DNA of 52,643 nt from Cyanobacteria bacterium CG_2015-22_32_23 (GTDB taxonomy: Bacteria > Cyanobacteriota > Cyanobacteriia > Cyanobacteriales > Cyanobacteriaceae), in assembly GCA_009993045.1 (NCBI GenBank), contig JAACUG010000071.1, forward strand, positions 1-52,643, read 5' to 3'. The notes under the pieces are model-generated. The model worked only from the letters and a program-made list of their open reading frames with translations. It ran no database searches and was not told the origin of the DNA. Made by a program: the position numbers and the translations under genes. This document shows positions 38,686-47,958 of the stretch, piece by piece. Each line of letters opens with the position of its first letter. Within the stretch, counting starts at the first letter, position 1.

Positions 38686-39243
38686 AATGGGTTTTACTGC
38701 GGAAACCGAAAAGCCTTTTTTATTTAACTCTTCTGTTAACGCAAAATTATTTTGCACTCTATCTACAAATAATACTCCATTGAGATGATCTATTTCGTGT
38801 TGAATAACTCTCGATAATAATCCCATAGCTTTTATTTTCCTTTGTTTTCCATATTCATCTTTATAACTAACTTCAATGGTGCGAGGGCGAATAACTTCTA
38901 AAAATACTTGAGGAATACTTAAACAACCTTCTTCCATGACGCATAAATCTTTACTAATTCTTTTGATTTCGGGATTAATTAGAATCATGGGAGGAGTATC
39001 GGGGTTATCTGGTTGACAATCAACAATAATTATCTGTTTATTGATACCGATTTGAGGCGCTGCTAAACCAATTCCATTTTCACTATACATGGTTTGCAAC
39101 ATCTCTTTGGCTAATTCTCGGATACTATCATCTATTTTTGCTACTCTTTTAGCAGGTTGACGTAAAACTTTATCTCCTAAATAGTGAATGTCGAGGGGAG
39201 GATTTTCTAATTTTTCTTTTTCTATCACTAGATTTTGATTCAT
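38671..39243 (-). CDS. def: Peptide deformylase
   Basis: Def removes the formyl group from new proteins; it uses an Fe2+ or Zn2+ ion. The 190-residue protein has the three motifs GIGLAAPQIG, EEGCLSIPQ and QHEIDHLNG, in order. The N-terminal extension before LDIHYLGDKVLRQ is short. The stop and last codons lie within a heptamer repeat, so the C-terminus (PITMNN) may be variable between strains. ATG start at 39243. Confidence 0.96.
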   Translation of the reverse strand: MNQNLVIEKEKLENPPLDIHYLGDKVLRQPAKRVAKIDDSIRELAKEMLQTMYSENGIGLAAPQIGINKQIIIVDCQPDNPDTPPMILINPEIKRISKDLCVMEEGCLSIPQVFLEVIRPRTIEVSYKDEYGKQRKIKAMGLLSRVIQHEIDHLNGVLFVDRVQNNFALTEELNKKGFSVSAVKPITMNN

Positions 39244-39444
39244 AATTGAGTTTGATAAATTAACAATAAAATTTTTTATACTGAATAATAGGTAATAATA
39301 AAATATTAACTTGATTTTTGTACCCTTTGATCAATTAACATAGCAAATAGTAAACAAATTTTGCGTCTTTTTTTTTCCGTTTTTGCACACAAAGGCAAAA
39401 TATTTAATAAGACAACATCATTCAACTCGCATGAATAAATTATC

Positions 39445-41787
39445 ATGGAAGAATTACGCCAACGCCTTACTATTAAAGGTATTACCTCCCACATAAAATC
39501 TTTTCCTCCCCCCAAAACAGAAGAGTCTATTTTACTCCGAATCTTAGTGCAAACTATGGTAATTGTGGGAATTATTGCCACAGATGTTGCCGCTAGGGGT
39601 GAATCAATGATGAGTTTTTGGGCGATTCCTTTAAGTATTTTAGGCGCTTTTATTAGTTGGCGAAGACGCAAGAAAAAAAATATCAGTCTTAAATTTAGTT
39701 TAGCGATCGCCATGATCATAGCATTAGTGATCTTTTTAGGCAACTTATTAGAAAGTTTATTTGATAATCGCTTAGTATTAGCAGAATTTTTAGTACAATT
39801 GCAAGTCTTACACAGCTTTGATTTACCCAGAAGAAAAGACTTGGGTTACTCCATGATAATTGGTTTAATCTTAATAGGAGTATCCGCTACATTATCCCAA
39901 ACTTTAGCCTTCGCACCTTGGTTATTACTATTTTTATTCATCGCCATTCCCACCATGATATTAGATTATCGCTCCCGAATGGGATTAACCCCATGGGAAA
40001 GCGAATTTAAACACCATCAACGGGAAAAAAATCCCCAGAAAAAACAACAATGGTGGCAAAATTCCCCTTTATCTCCTAAAAAGTTAACTAGTTTCGTTTT
40101 AATTATCATGGTTTTGGGGTTATCCTTATTTGCCATTCTGCCTCGTTATCAAGGTTATCAATTACAAACTTTTCCTGTAAATGCACCTGAAGGATTACAA
40201 AAAACTTTTCAACCTAACGACAAAGGTAGAGGCATTGTTAGCCCAGGTTATAATCCTGATGGTAGTCGTAACAGTGACGGAAACTTAATGGGAGATGGAG
40301 GCAGTGGAGACAATCCTGATAATTCCTATTATGGTTTTAACACCACAATCAATCAAAATTTACAAGGCGGTATTCTTCAGAAAAAAATCTTGTTGAGAAT
40401 ACGCTCTCAAGCACCTGGTTTTTGGAGAGTTTTAGCCTTTGACCATTATACTGGACAGGGGTGGAAAATTTCCAGAGAAGAAAAAACTATGGATATTAAC
40501 CGTAATCCTTGGAATTATACCTTTAATTTGAATGTCCCTTTTACCAACAGGGAAACTCGCAGAATTATTCAAACCTTTACCGTTGTTTCTGATTTACCCA
40601 ATATTATTCCCCTTTTAAACTATCCTCAATTCCTTTACTTTCCTACCGAACAAATTGCTGTAGATACTGAAGGTAGTTTGCGATCGCCATCGGGATTAAT
40701 TGAGGGTTTAACCTACACCACAATATCACAAGTACCCTATAGAAGTCAAGAAAATTTAAAACAAACAGGAAATAATTATCCCGAATCTATCACTAAATAC
40801 TATTTAGAAATCTCACCATCAATCAAAGATAAAGTTAAAGAAAAAGCCGAAAAATTATTAGCAAAATCTCCGCGCCCATTAACCTCTAACTACGAAAAAG
40901 CCTTATATTTAGCCCAAGCTATCAAACAAAATTATCAAATTCAACCTAATATTCCTTTACTTAAAGAAGGAGAAGACTTAACTTTAGCATTCTTTGAAAA
41001 TAAAGGAGGTTATCCAGATCACTTTGCTACAGTTTACACCATGATGTTACGTTCTCTTAATATTCCCTCTCGTTTAGTTGTCGGTTTTGCTAGTGGACAA
41101 TTTAACCCTTTTACAGGTTATTATGTGGTACATAACACCGATGCCCATGCCTTAACGGAAGTTTACTTTCCTAACTATGGATGGCATTACTTTGATCCCT
41201 TACCCGGCCATGAAATTATACCACCATCCTTTGAAGATGACAACACTTTCGGAGTTTTAGGGCAATTATGGCATTGGGTTGCAAGTTGGTTGCCTTCTCC
41301 TATCACCAGTTTCATTACTATTTTATTTAGCAAGATATTTAATCTTATTACTAACCTTTTCAGTGCAAATTGGATTGTTAAACTATGGCAATTTTTAACA
41401 GGAAGTTTAGTCGGTATTTTAATAGGATTTTTAGGATTAATTATTCTTGCTTTTATTAGTTGGCTAGGGTGGAATTTTATGCAAAAAATATTATATCGTC
41501 TAAGATTAGCTAAACTTAACCCTACAGAAAAATTGTATCGAGAAATGTTAGATTTGTTAGCAGATAAAGGATATATCAAAAATCCAGCTCAAACTCCTTT
41601 AGAATATGCTCATACTTTAACCGCATTTTTAACCATCGAACAACTAGAAATTATCATGTTAATTACTAATAGTTATATACAATGGCGTTATGGTAATCTT
41701 TCAGTTAATTTCGACTATTTAAAATCACAATTTAGTTTATTAAACCGTAGTTTAAATGACAATCCTAAGTTAGTACTTAGAAATTAA
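39445..41787 (+). CDS. Transglutaminase-like membrane protein (DUF3488-TGc-DUF4129)
   Basis: A 780-residue protein with an N-terminal multi-transmembrane region (to about 240), a periplasmic transglutaminase-like domain (about 320-600), and a C-terminal transmembrane helix with a DUF4129-type tail (about 640-780). This TgpA-like architecture is common in cyanobacteria. In the core the catalytic Cys is lost: the GYCEHF motif is GYPDHF (Pro524). The partners His568 (DAHALTEVYF) and Asp584 (FDPLPGH) remain. It therefore may not act as a cysteine transglutaminase or protease. ATG start at 39445. Confidence 0.85.
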   Translation: MEELRQRLTIKGITSHIKSFPPPKTEESILLRILVQTMVIVGIIATDVAARGESMMSFWAIPLSILGAFISWRRRKKKNISLKFSLAIAMIIALVIFLGNLLESLFDNRLVLAEFLVQLQVLHSFDLPRRKDLGYSMIIGLILIGVSATLSQTLAFAPWLLLFLFIAIPTMILDYRSRMGLTPWESEFKHHQREKNPQKKQQWWQNSPLSPKKLTSFVLIIMVLGLSLFAILPRYQGYQLQTFPVNAPEGLQKTFQPNDKGRGIVSPGYNPDGSRNSDGNLMGDGGSGDNPDNSYYGFNTTINQNLQGGILQKKILLRIRSQAPGFWRVLAFDHYTGQGWKISREEKTMDINRNPWNYTFNLNVPFTNRETRRIIQTFTVVSDLPNIIPLLNYPQFLYFPTEQIAVDTEGSLRSPSGLIEGLTYTTISQVPYRSQENLKQTGNNYPESITKYYLEISPSIKDKVKEKAEKLLAKSPRPLTSNYEKALYLAQAIKQNYQIQPNIPLLKEGEDLTLAFFENKGGYPDHFATVYTMMLRSLNIPSRLVVGFASGQFNPFTGYYVVHNTDAHALTEVYFPNYGWHYFDPLPGHEIIPPSFEDDNTFGVLGQLWHWVASWLPSPITSFITILFSKIFNLITNLFSANWIVKLWQFLTGSLVGILIGFLGLIILAFISWLGWNFMQKILYRLRLAKLNPTEKLYREMLDLLADKGYIKNPAQTPLEYAHTLTAFLTIEQLEIIMLITNSYIQWRYGNLSVNFDYLKSQFSLLNRSLNDNPKLVLRN

Positions 41788-41863
41788 ACTACTGTGTAAC
41801 TTTTTAAATTTACTCGTATTTTTAGATTCAAATAAAATAACTAAAAAAATTTTTATTTTCTCC

Positions 41864-41892
41864 TTGACTTTTCCTTTTTTTTTCGTCATAAT
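41864..41892 (+). promoter_or_regulatory. Near-consensus promoter pointing right
   Basis: TTGACT (41864-41869) and CATAAT (41887-41892) have a 17-bp spacer, one mismatch each from consensus. It lies between tgpA-like and the GT2 gene, which converge here, so it points towards no known gene. A transcript start near 41899 is expected. It may drive a small RNA. Confidence 0.5.
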
Positions 41893-41960
41893 AAAAGTAT
41901 CGTATAATAATAGAAATCTGTCTATTTATATTTAAAAAAGTCAAGCCTTCCATTATCTAA

Positions 41961-41989
41961 ATAATAACATAAAATGCAACAGATGTCAA
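41961..41989 (-). promoter_or_regulatory. Near-consensus promoter pointing left
   Basis: On the minus strand, TTGACA (plus positions 41984-41989) and TATTAT (plus 41961-41966) have a 17-bp spacer. The -35 is perfect and the -10 has one mismatch. It faces the 41864 promoter, so the two predicted transcripts overlap by about 55 bp. It points to no annotated gene and would run into the 3' end of the transglutaminase-like gene. Confidence 0.5.
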
Positions 41990-42026
41990 GGAAAAATCCC
42001 TTTTTTTACGATTTTTTTTACGGTAA

Positions 42027-42968
42027 TTAGGAAGAAAAAATATCTCTTATCCTGTAAATAGGGCGTTTTTGGGATTCATGATAAGTGCGCATAAGTAATT
42101 CGGCTAACAAGCCAAAGGAAAATAATTGCACCCCAGTTAAGATTAATAAGACACATAATATCAACAAAGGTCTAGCACCAATACTTTGATGTAAACCAAA
42201 TTTAATAAAAGTGAGATAAATACCGATAAAAATGCCTAAAATAAGAGAAATTAAGCCAAAAAAGCCAAAAACGTGCATGGGGCGAGTGAGAAACTTTTTC
42301 ATGAAAAACACCGTTAATAAGTCCATTATGACTCGAAAAGTTCGTCCTAAACCGTATTTACTTTTACCGAAACGCCTTGGATGATGATTAACAGGAATTT
42401 CGGTGATTTTTGCCCCTTCAATATAAGCTAAAGCTGGTAAAAAACGATGTAATTCACCATATAAATTAAGATCCGCAATTAACTCCTTGCGATATGCTTT
42501 AAGAGAGCATCCATAATCATGTAACTTTACTCCTGTGATTTTACCAATAATGATATTAGCGATTTTTGACGGTAAAAGTCGAGTTAAAGCATCATCTTGA
42601 CGATTTTTTCGCCAACCACTAACTAAATCATAGCCTTCCTCTAACTTGCTCAATAATAAGGGTATATCAGCAGGATCATTTTGTAAATCTCCGTCAAGGG
42701 TAATAATAACTTTTCCCGTTGCGGTTTCAAAACCAGCAGCCATAGCGGGAGTTTGCCCGTAATTTCGCCGTAGAATTACTGCTTTAACATAGAGATTTTT
42801 TTGTGCAATTTCTTTTAATACATCAGTAGATTTATCTTGAGAGCCATCATCAACACAAATAATTTCATAAGTTAATTTAGTGTCTTTTAAACTGTTAGTA
42901 ATAGCATCTATTAAAAGAGGTATATTTTCGGCTTCATTATAAATAGGAATAACTAGAGATAAATCCAT
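42027..42968 (-). CDS. DPM1-like GT2 glycosyltransferase
   Basis: A 313-residue family 2 enzyme of the polyprenyl-phosphate sugar type. It starts LSLVIPIYNEAENIPLLIDAI, has the DDGS (CVDDGSQDKS) and the metal DGDLQNDP, and the PVNHHPRRFGKSKYGLGRTFR motif. Two transmembrane segments follow (VFGFFGLISLILGIFIGIYL and LLILCVLLILTGVQLFSFGL). Such proteins make undecaprenyl- or dolichyl-phosphate sugars, such as ArnC-type or GtrB-type donors. The acceptor pathway is unknown. Confidence 0.9.
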   Translation of the reverse strand: MDLSLVIPIYNEAENIPLLIDAITNSLKDTKLTYEIICVDDGSQDKSTDVLKEIAQKNLYVKAVILRRNYGQTPAMAAGFETATGKVIITLDGDLQNDPADIPLLLSKLEEGYDLVSGWRKNRQDDALTRLLPSKIANIIIGKITGVKLHDYGCSLKAYRKELIADLNLYGELHRFLPALAYIEGAKITEIPVNHHPRRFGKSKYGLGRTFRVIMDLLTVFFMKKFLTRPMHVFGFFGLISLILGIFIGIYLTFIKFGLHQSIGARPLLILCVLLILTGVQLFSFGLLAELLMRTYHESQKRPIYRIRDIFSS

Positions 42969-43023
42969 GATAAGAATTGATAATTGACAATTAATAATTG
43001 ATATTTTAAGATAAATAATGACA

Positions 43024-43488
43024 CTAATTACTTGCTTTTATCGTAGCATAAATTAAGAAAATTATTCCAATATTAATACACATATCAGCAATATTAAAAA
43101 CAGGAAAATTAATTAAGCGAAAATCGAGAAAGTCAACAACATAGCCGAATAAAAATCTATCAATGCCGTTACCTAAAGCACCTGCTAAAATAAAACCATA
43201 GGCTAATTGTTCAACTTTTGATAATTTTTCTCGCCAAGCAAAAATCATTAACCCTAAGCTAACAAGTAAAGATAACCATCTTAGCCAACCTGCACCACCT
43301 CGAAAAAAACTAAATGCGGCACCAGTATTTTGTACATAGGTTAAATGAAAAACTCCTCCCCATAAGGGAAAAGTTTCGCCAACATTTTGAAAATTTTTTG
43401 TGATTAAATATTTAGTAATTTGATCTAAAATTAAAGCAGTAATTGCTACTAGCCAAAAGTAAGAATTTTTCTCATAAGTTTTTATCAT
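43024..43488 (-). CDS. lspA: Signal peptidase II
   Basis: LspA cleaves prolipoproteins after lipidation. The 154 residues have four hydrophobic segments and the family motifs NTGAAFSFF, GNGIDRFLFGYVVDF and FNIADMCINIG, which hold the two catalytic Asp residues. The GT2 gene starts 55 bp further downstream on the same strand. Several lipoproteins in this window (ZnuA, the 5020 gene and the TolB-like gene) are likely substrates. Confidence 0.96.
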   Translation of the reverse strand: MIKTYEKNSYFWLVAITALILDQITKYLITKNFQNVGETFPLWGGVFHLTYVQNTGAAFSFFRGGAGWLRWLSLLVSLGLMIFAWREKLSKVEQLAYGFILAGALGNGIDRFLFGYVVDFLDFRLINFPVFNIADMCINIGIIFLIYATIKASN

Positions 43489-43754
43489 TTTTCAATATTT
43501 TTAATAATAAGTTTTATAATTTAGTTTATTTTTTATAGTAATAGTAAATAATTTGTGAGAATTTTTGCCTTCCTAATCCGCCCAATTTTGGGGAAATTAA
43601 CTTCTTATTTTTTTTACAACTCAAATAGTGTTACTATGTAATATAAATGTTAAGCAATAGGAAATAAAGGGTTTAGTTTTTATAATTTCAGCTAATATTT
43701 AATACTGATTTGCTAATAGCTAATTACTTTAATTTAATAGCTATCTTAAATTAG

Positions 43755-44435
43755 TTAATAAAATAAAATAATTCTAAGAATAAAAGCTATCACTGACACT
43801 GCGCAAATTAATGCCAATTGAGCAGGAAAAGGAGTGATAGAATACCAATTAATAGCATCCCATAAATAAGTATCACTTAAAACATTACCAAAGAAAGGGG
43901 TAATAAAAGTATAAAGAATAAGATAAACAATACCGCAAAAATGAATTACTAATAAACCTAAAAAAGCACTCATGGCAAATAATTCTAACCGACGTTTTCC
44001 GGGTAAAACTAAAAACCCACATAACCAAGCGCCAGGGATAAATCCTAAAATATAACCAAAACTAGGATACTGAAAATACTCAAAACTACCTCCTTGATAA
44101 AAAATGGGTAACTTAAATAATCCCATAATAACGTAAGCAATTTGAGCATAAGCGGCTGCATTTTTTCCTCCTACTAATCCCGTAAAAAAAACTCCAGCTA
44201 ATTGATAAGTAATACCGAGAGAAGATGGTTTTAAATTTTCTAAATCATTAGAAGTGGGTAAAACTACAAATACTTCAATAAAAGTACCAAAAATAGTCAA
44301 CATTAAGCCAATTAATGCGAAAAAAAATTCATTTATGGGTGATATTTTCTGCGGTGGTAAGCTGTTATTTTTCACAGTCTTAATAGGGTTAACAAAATAA
44401 TTAAACAAGGGTGAAATAAGATGGACAATTAACAA
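43755..44435 (-). CDS. bioY: Biotin transporter BioY
   Basis: BioY is the substrate-binding membrane component of biotin ECF transporters. The family segments are ITYQLAGVFFTGLVGGKNAAAYAQIAYVIMGLFKLPIF and GYILGFIPGAWLCGFL, with about six hydrophobic helices. No EcfA/EcfT genes are nearby. The start is uncertain: TTG at 44435 lies in a tandem repeat, TTG at 44408 gives 217 residues, and the first ATG (44321) cuts into the first helix. The full frame is given here. Confidence 0.9.
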   Translation of the reverse strand: MLIVHLISPLFNYFVNPIKTVKNNSLPPQKISPINEFFFALIGLMLTIFGTFIEVFVVLPTSNDLENLKPSSLGITYQLAGVFFTGLVGGKNAAAYAQIAYVIMGLFKLPIFYQGGSFEYFQYPSFGYILGFIPGAWLCGFLVLPGKRRLELFAMSAFLGLLVIHFCGIVYLILYTFITPFFGNVLSDTYLWDAINWYSITPFPAQLALICAVSVIAFILRIILFY

Positions 44436-44557
44436 TAAATAATTAACAATGAATAATTAACAATGAATAATTAACAATGAATAATTAACAATGAATAATT
44501 AATAATGAATAATTAATAATGAATAATTAACAATGAATAATTAATAATGAATAATTA
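44424..44557. repeat. AACAATG/AATAATT tandem array upstream of bioY
   Basis: AACAATG and AATAATT units alternate with a 14-bp period, that is two 7-bp variants, for about nine double units. The array overlaps the 5' end of the bioY frame, including the TTG at 44435. It may affect bioY translation or just confuse its start. Confidence 0.85.
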
Positions 44558-44761
44558 TTACGTTTCCTGTGATTAAATTCTTCACTATTGAACAATGGAA
44601 TTAAAAAGGGAGGTTTTAAATTTTGAATGAAACCATTGTCAATTATCAATGATCAATTGTCAATTATCAACAATTTTAAAAAATTTTTGACTTATTTGGT
44701 AATCCCTAGTTGTAATACTTCAATATTCTTTTTAAAAATAGGAAGATAACAGTAAATAAAT
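44436..44761. other. 326-bp gap between bioY and YggT genes
   Basis: The first half is the tandem array of 44424-44557. A second run of CAATTAT/TCAATTG-type heptamers follows at about 44637-44670. No gene, RNA or clear promoter was recognised in the rest. Confidence 0.7.
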
Positions 44762-45061
44762 TTACAGTGTATTGTGTCTAATAGCCAAAGTAAGCAGTCC
44801 TTGTTGTCCTAATAAAATTTCTCGTAATAAAGTAAAAATCCCGAGCCAAACGATGGGAGTAATATCAATGCCGCCTAAAGGGGGAATTAATTTACGAGTA
44901 AAAAGTAAAAAAGGTTCTGTGGGAATATAAGCTAATTTATAAGGAAATTGTGTGAGATTAACGTTGGGATACCAAGTTAAAATAATCCGAAAAATAAATA
45001 AAATCGTCATGATGAAAAATAAAATACCTAGAATGATACTGGCGATAATTCCTATATTCAT
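44762..45061 (-). CDS. YggT family membrane protein
   Basis: A 99-residue YggT/YlmG/Ycf19-like protein with two hydrophobic segments (IASIILGILFFIMTILFIFRIIL and a C-terminal VWLGIFTLLREILL). The motif LTWYPN and EPFLLFTRKLIPPLGGIDITPIV are typical. In plastids and cyanobacteria this family is linked to nucleoid or cytochrome-complex assembly, without an established molecular role. ATG start at 45061, divergent from psbX. Confidence 0.9.
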   Translation of the reverse strand: MNIGIIASIILGILFFIMTILFIFRIILTWYPNVNLTQFPYKLAYIPTEPFLLFTRKLIPPLGGIDITPIVWLGIFTLLREILLGQQGLLTLAIRHNTL

Positions 45062-45153
45062 AAATTAGTTACTTTTGTTGGTCTTATATAACAATCTATT
45101 GTATTGTAAAATGATATTAATAATTTTTAGTAAGCACAAGGTAAAAAAATATT

Positions 45154-45270
45154 ATGACTCCTTCTTTAGCTAATTTTCTCTGGAGTTTGGTTTGGGGTAC
45201 AGCTATTGTTGTTATTCCTGCCACTGTGGGTTTAATTCTCGTCAGTCAAGCAGATAAAATTCGTCGTTAA
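45154..45270 (+). CDS. psbX: Photosystem II protein PsbX
   Basis: A 38-residue single-pass thylakoid protein: MTPSLANFLWSLVWGTAIVV is followed by a hydrophobic helix and the basic end ADKIRR. The sequence matches cyanobacterial PsbX, which sits near cytochrome b559 and affects plastoquinone binding. Too short for routine ORF calls. It precedes ycf66 by 191 bp, a common order in cyanobacteria. Confidence 0.93.
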   Translation: MTPSLANFLWSLVWGTAIVVIPATVGLILVSQADKIRR

Positions 45271-45461
45271 GCGATTCTATTTTATTTAGTTATTGCACTG
45301 TTTCAGGTGGATAAATACTGATTAAACTCATAATTCTAGTATTTTTTCCACCTATTAAAAAGTAATCAATTCAACTATTTATTGACTTCAAAAACTATCA
45401 ATGATGGCATTGAAAAAATCTCGTTAAGATAGATAAAAATATAGCAGTTTAGGTTTTAGTA

Positions 45462-46271
45462 ATGGTTAATTTTGGTTTTAACTCCGCTAGTCTTCTGGGC
45501 ATTTTATTAGCCTTAGCTGGGGGTGGGTTATATTTAATGCGTTCTTTACGTCCTGAAGTATCTAGGGATCATGATATATTTTTCGCCGCCGTTGGTTTAC
45601 TTTGTGGTGGGATTTTACTCTGGCACGGTTGGCGTTTAGATCCGATTCTTCAGTTTAGTCAATTACTGTTAGCTGGTTCGGCAATTTTTTTCGCCATTGA
45701 AAGTGTCCGTTTAAGAGGAGTTACCACAGATCAAGGGCGAGGACGTTCATCGGCTTATGTAGATAGCGATCGCGCAGCGCCGTTTCACGATCGCCCTGTT
45801 AGTAGGGTTTATCGGGCAGAATTAGACGAAGTAAGAGGTTATGAGGAAGATTATGAAGAGGAAGAAGTTCCCCGTCGCCGCCTTCAAGGTACACCAAATA
45901 AATCAAGTTCTCGTCGCACTAGCTATGAGGAAGAATCCCCCCGTCCTCGTCGTACTCGACCTAATCAAGAACCGAATGCTAGTCGTAGTCGTAATAATTC
46001 ATCTCCGTCCAGACGTAGTCGTTATGAAGATGAACCAAGAAATACCCCTGATCATTGGGAAGATGATTCCTCTTTATCCAGAAGTAGTGCAAAAAGAAGT
46101 ACTAGACCTTCAGATACTTCCTCTTCAAGAAGAATCCCTAAACGTCGTCCAAAATCTGCTGGTGATATAGTTTCTAATGTTGGTACAGAGTATGTAGATT
46201 ATGAACCTTTAGATAATGATGAATATGACAATCCTCAAAATCCAAAAAACCCCGATAATTTTGATTACTAA
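45462..46271 (+). CDS. ycf66: Ycf66 family protein
   Basis: A 269-residue protein. The first 85 residues hold two to three hydrophobic helices (LLGILLALAGGGLYLMRSL, HDIFFAAVGLLCGGILLWHGW) typical of Ycf66. The rest is low-complexity, rich in Arg, Ser and Glu (repeated SRR, RRTRP and YEDE segments), probably disordered and soluble. The function is unknown; it is conserved in cyanobacteria and some plastids. It directly follows psbX. Confidence 0.92.
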   Translation: MVNFGFNSASLLGILLALAGGGLYLMRSLRPEVSRDHDIFFAAVGLLCGGILLWHGWRLDPILQFSQLLLAGSAIFFAIESVRLRGVTTDQGRGRSSAYVDSDRAAPFHDRPVSRVYRAELDEVRGYEEDYEEEEVPRRRLQGTPNKSSSRRTSYEEESPRPRRTRPNQEPNASRSRNNSSPSRRSRYEDEPRNTPDHWEDDSSLSRSSAKRSTRPSDTSSSRRIPKRRPKSAGDIVSNVGTEYVDYEPLDNDEYDNPQNPKNPDNFDY

Positions 46272-46274
46272 AAC

Positions 46275-46850
46275 TTGATTCTTTTTTTGATTCCCAATTT
46301 TTCAACCTTGAAGTTACTTTTTGTTTTAGTTATTTTTTCCTGTAGTTTTATAATTAGTGGTTGTACCTCTAAAAATTTATCTCTTTCATCTACCTCGATG
46401 AATAGTCGATATAACGATGAACAACCTGTCTTAAGCGGTGATGGCCGTTGGTTAGCAATGGTATCAAATCGTTATGGTCGTAGAGAAGTTTTATTATATG
46501 ATCTACAGGAACAGTCTTTTGTGGAATTGCCGAATTTGACTTTAGGTAATGCGATTACTGATAGTCCTAGTCTTAGTCGCACGGGAAGATATATTGCCTA
46601 TATTTCTAGTATTCAAGGAAGACCAGATATTTTTCTTTATGATAGAGTTACAAAACAGACTCAGTTACTAACTCAAGGTTATCGTAGTTGGTTGAGAAAT
46701 CCTCGTATTAGTCCTGATGGTCGTTATGTCGTTTTTGAAACTGCCCGTCGAGCTCAATGGGATATAGAAGTTATTGATTTAGGCCCCACCATAGAACTAG
46801 ATCAGTTAGACGGCATTGTTAATACTGAAGATCCAACAATAAATAAGTAA
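46275..46850 (+). CDS. TolB-like beta-propeller lipoprotein
   Basis: A 191-residue exported protein. The TTG start at 46275 gives a signal with a lipobox (FIISGC, Cys about 30). Three to four WD40/TolB-type blades follow: SGDGRWLAMVSNRYGRREVLLYDL, SRTGRYIAYISSIQGRPDIFLYD and SPDGRYVVFETARRAQWDIEVIDL. It is shorter than full TolB, which has about six blades, so it is a partial propeller or a distinct family. It starts 4 bp after ycf66 and is probably cotranscribed with it. Confidence 0.8.
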   Translation: MILFLIPNFSTLKLLFVLVIFSCSFIISGCTSKNLSLSSTSMNSRYNDEQPVLSGDGRWLAMVSNRYGRREVLLYDLQEQSFVELPNLTLGNAITDSPSLSRTGRYIAYISSIQGRPDIFLYDRVTKQTQLLTQGYRSWLRNPRISPDGRYVVFETARRAQWDIEVIDLGPTIELDQLDGIVNTEDPTINK

Positions 46851-46907
46851 AATTTACTAAATAATTAGTTAAACATATTATTTATCTGTATTTCTCCCCA
46901 TTTCCTC

Positions 46908-47924
46908 CTAACTCCTAATTCGTAATTGTCCACAGGCGGCATCAGCTTCTAAACCACGAGAATAACGCACACTAACAGCGATATTTTCTTGTTTTAATTG
47001 GTTTAAAAAGTCATTAACTCTTTCTTTGGATGGCCGTTGATAATCTGCTTCGGAAATAGGGTTATAAGGAATTAAATTAACATGGGTTTGAAAACCCCGT
47101 AAATGTTGTGCTAATTCTTTGGCATGATGAGGTAAATCGTTAACTCCAGCTAGTAAAATATATTCAAATGTCACCCTTCTCCCCGTTATTTTTACATATT
47201 CTCGACATTCTTTTAATAATTGAGAAAGGGGATAATGATTCGCACTAGGAATGAGTTTTTCTCTTACTTCCTGATTTGAGGCGTGAAGACTCACTGCAAA
47301 GGTTATTTGTAGTTGATGGTGTGCTAATTCTAAAATTTTTTGGGGCAATCCGACAGTAGATATTGTCAGGGATCTTTGACCAATACCAATGTCTTCATTA
47401 ATAGTTTTTACCGCTTTAATCACTTCAGGTAAATTCAATAACGGTTCACCCATACCCATAAATACTACATTAGAAACTCTTTCACCAAACTCTTTTTGTA
47501 CTGTCAAAATTTGATCAATAATTTCATGGGCTTTAAGATTACGGGTAAAACCTCCTTTACCAGTGGCACAAAAATCACAACCCATAATGCAACCTACTTG
47601 AGAAGAAACACACACCGTTAATCTTTTACTGGTAGGAATACCCACGGCTTCAATAATTAAACCATCCGCTAATTTGAGCAAATATTTTCGAGTTTGATCG
47701 GGGGCAATACTACAATAGTTAATCTGCGATCGCCCAATAATATTATTATCTTGACTTTCACGCCATTTTTGAGGAAAAACGGTCATATCTTGCCAAGAAT
47801 TAGCACCCTTTTCATATAACCATTGATAAAGCTGTTTTCCTCGATAAGAAGGTTGCCCTTGTTGGGTAATCCATTGCGTTAACTGTGGTAAAGATTTTCC
47901 TAATAAAACTTCTTGGGTGGACAT
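46908..47924 (-). CDS. rlmN: 23S rRNA (adenine-C2) methyltransferase
   Basis: RlmN is a radical SAM enzyme that methylates A2503 in 23S rRNA and A37 in some tRNAs. The 338 residues have the CX3CX2C motif in [18 protein letters not shown], the GMGEPLLNL region, the SLHASN block and the C-terminal catalytic Cys in [13 protein letters not shown] start at 47924. It lies 34 bp downstream of rbcR on the same strand. Confidence 0.97.
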   Translation of the reverse strand: MSTQEVLLGKSLPQLTQWITQQGQPSYRGKQLYQWLYEKGANSWQDMTVFPQKWRESQDNNIIGRSQINYCSIAPDQTRKYLLKLADGLIIEAVGIPTSKRLTVCVSSQVGCIMGCDFCATGKGGFTRNLKAHEIIDQILTVQKEFGERVSNVVFMGMGEPLLNLPEVIKAVKTINEDIGIGQRSLTISTVGLPQKILELAHHQLQITFAVSLHASNQEVREKLIPSANHYPLSQLLKECREYVKITGRRVTFEYILLAGVNDLPHHAKELAQHLRGFQTHVNLIPYNPISEADYQRPSKERVNDFLNQLKQENIAVSVRYSRGLEADAACGQLRIRS

Positions 47925-47958
47925 AATGATGATAATTTTGGGTATGGAGATAATTTTC

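Noticed and set aside
39306-39743. 145-codon ORF on the minus strand across the start of the transglutaminase-like gene
   Set aside because: It overlaps a well-supported gene on the other strand and shows no recognisable family; it is a shadow frame.
43582-43600. Inverted repeat CCCAATTTTGGG between lspA and bioY as a terminator
   Set aside because: The stem is short and AT-rich inside, and no T-run follows on the relevant strand.
45841-46170. 109-codon ORF inside ycf66 in another frame
   Set aside because: It is a shadow of the low-complexity Arg/Ser/Glu region of Ycf66.
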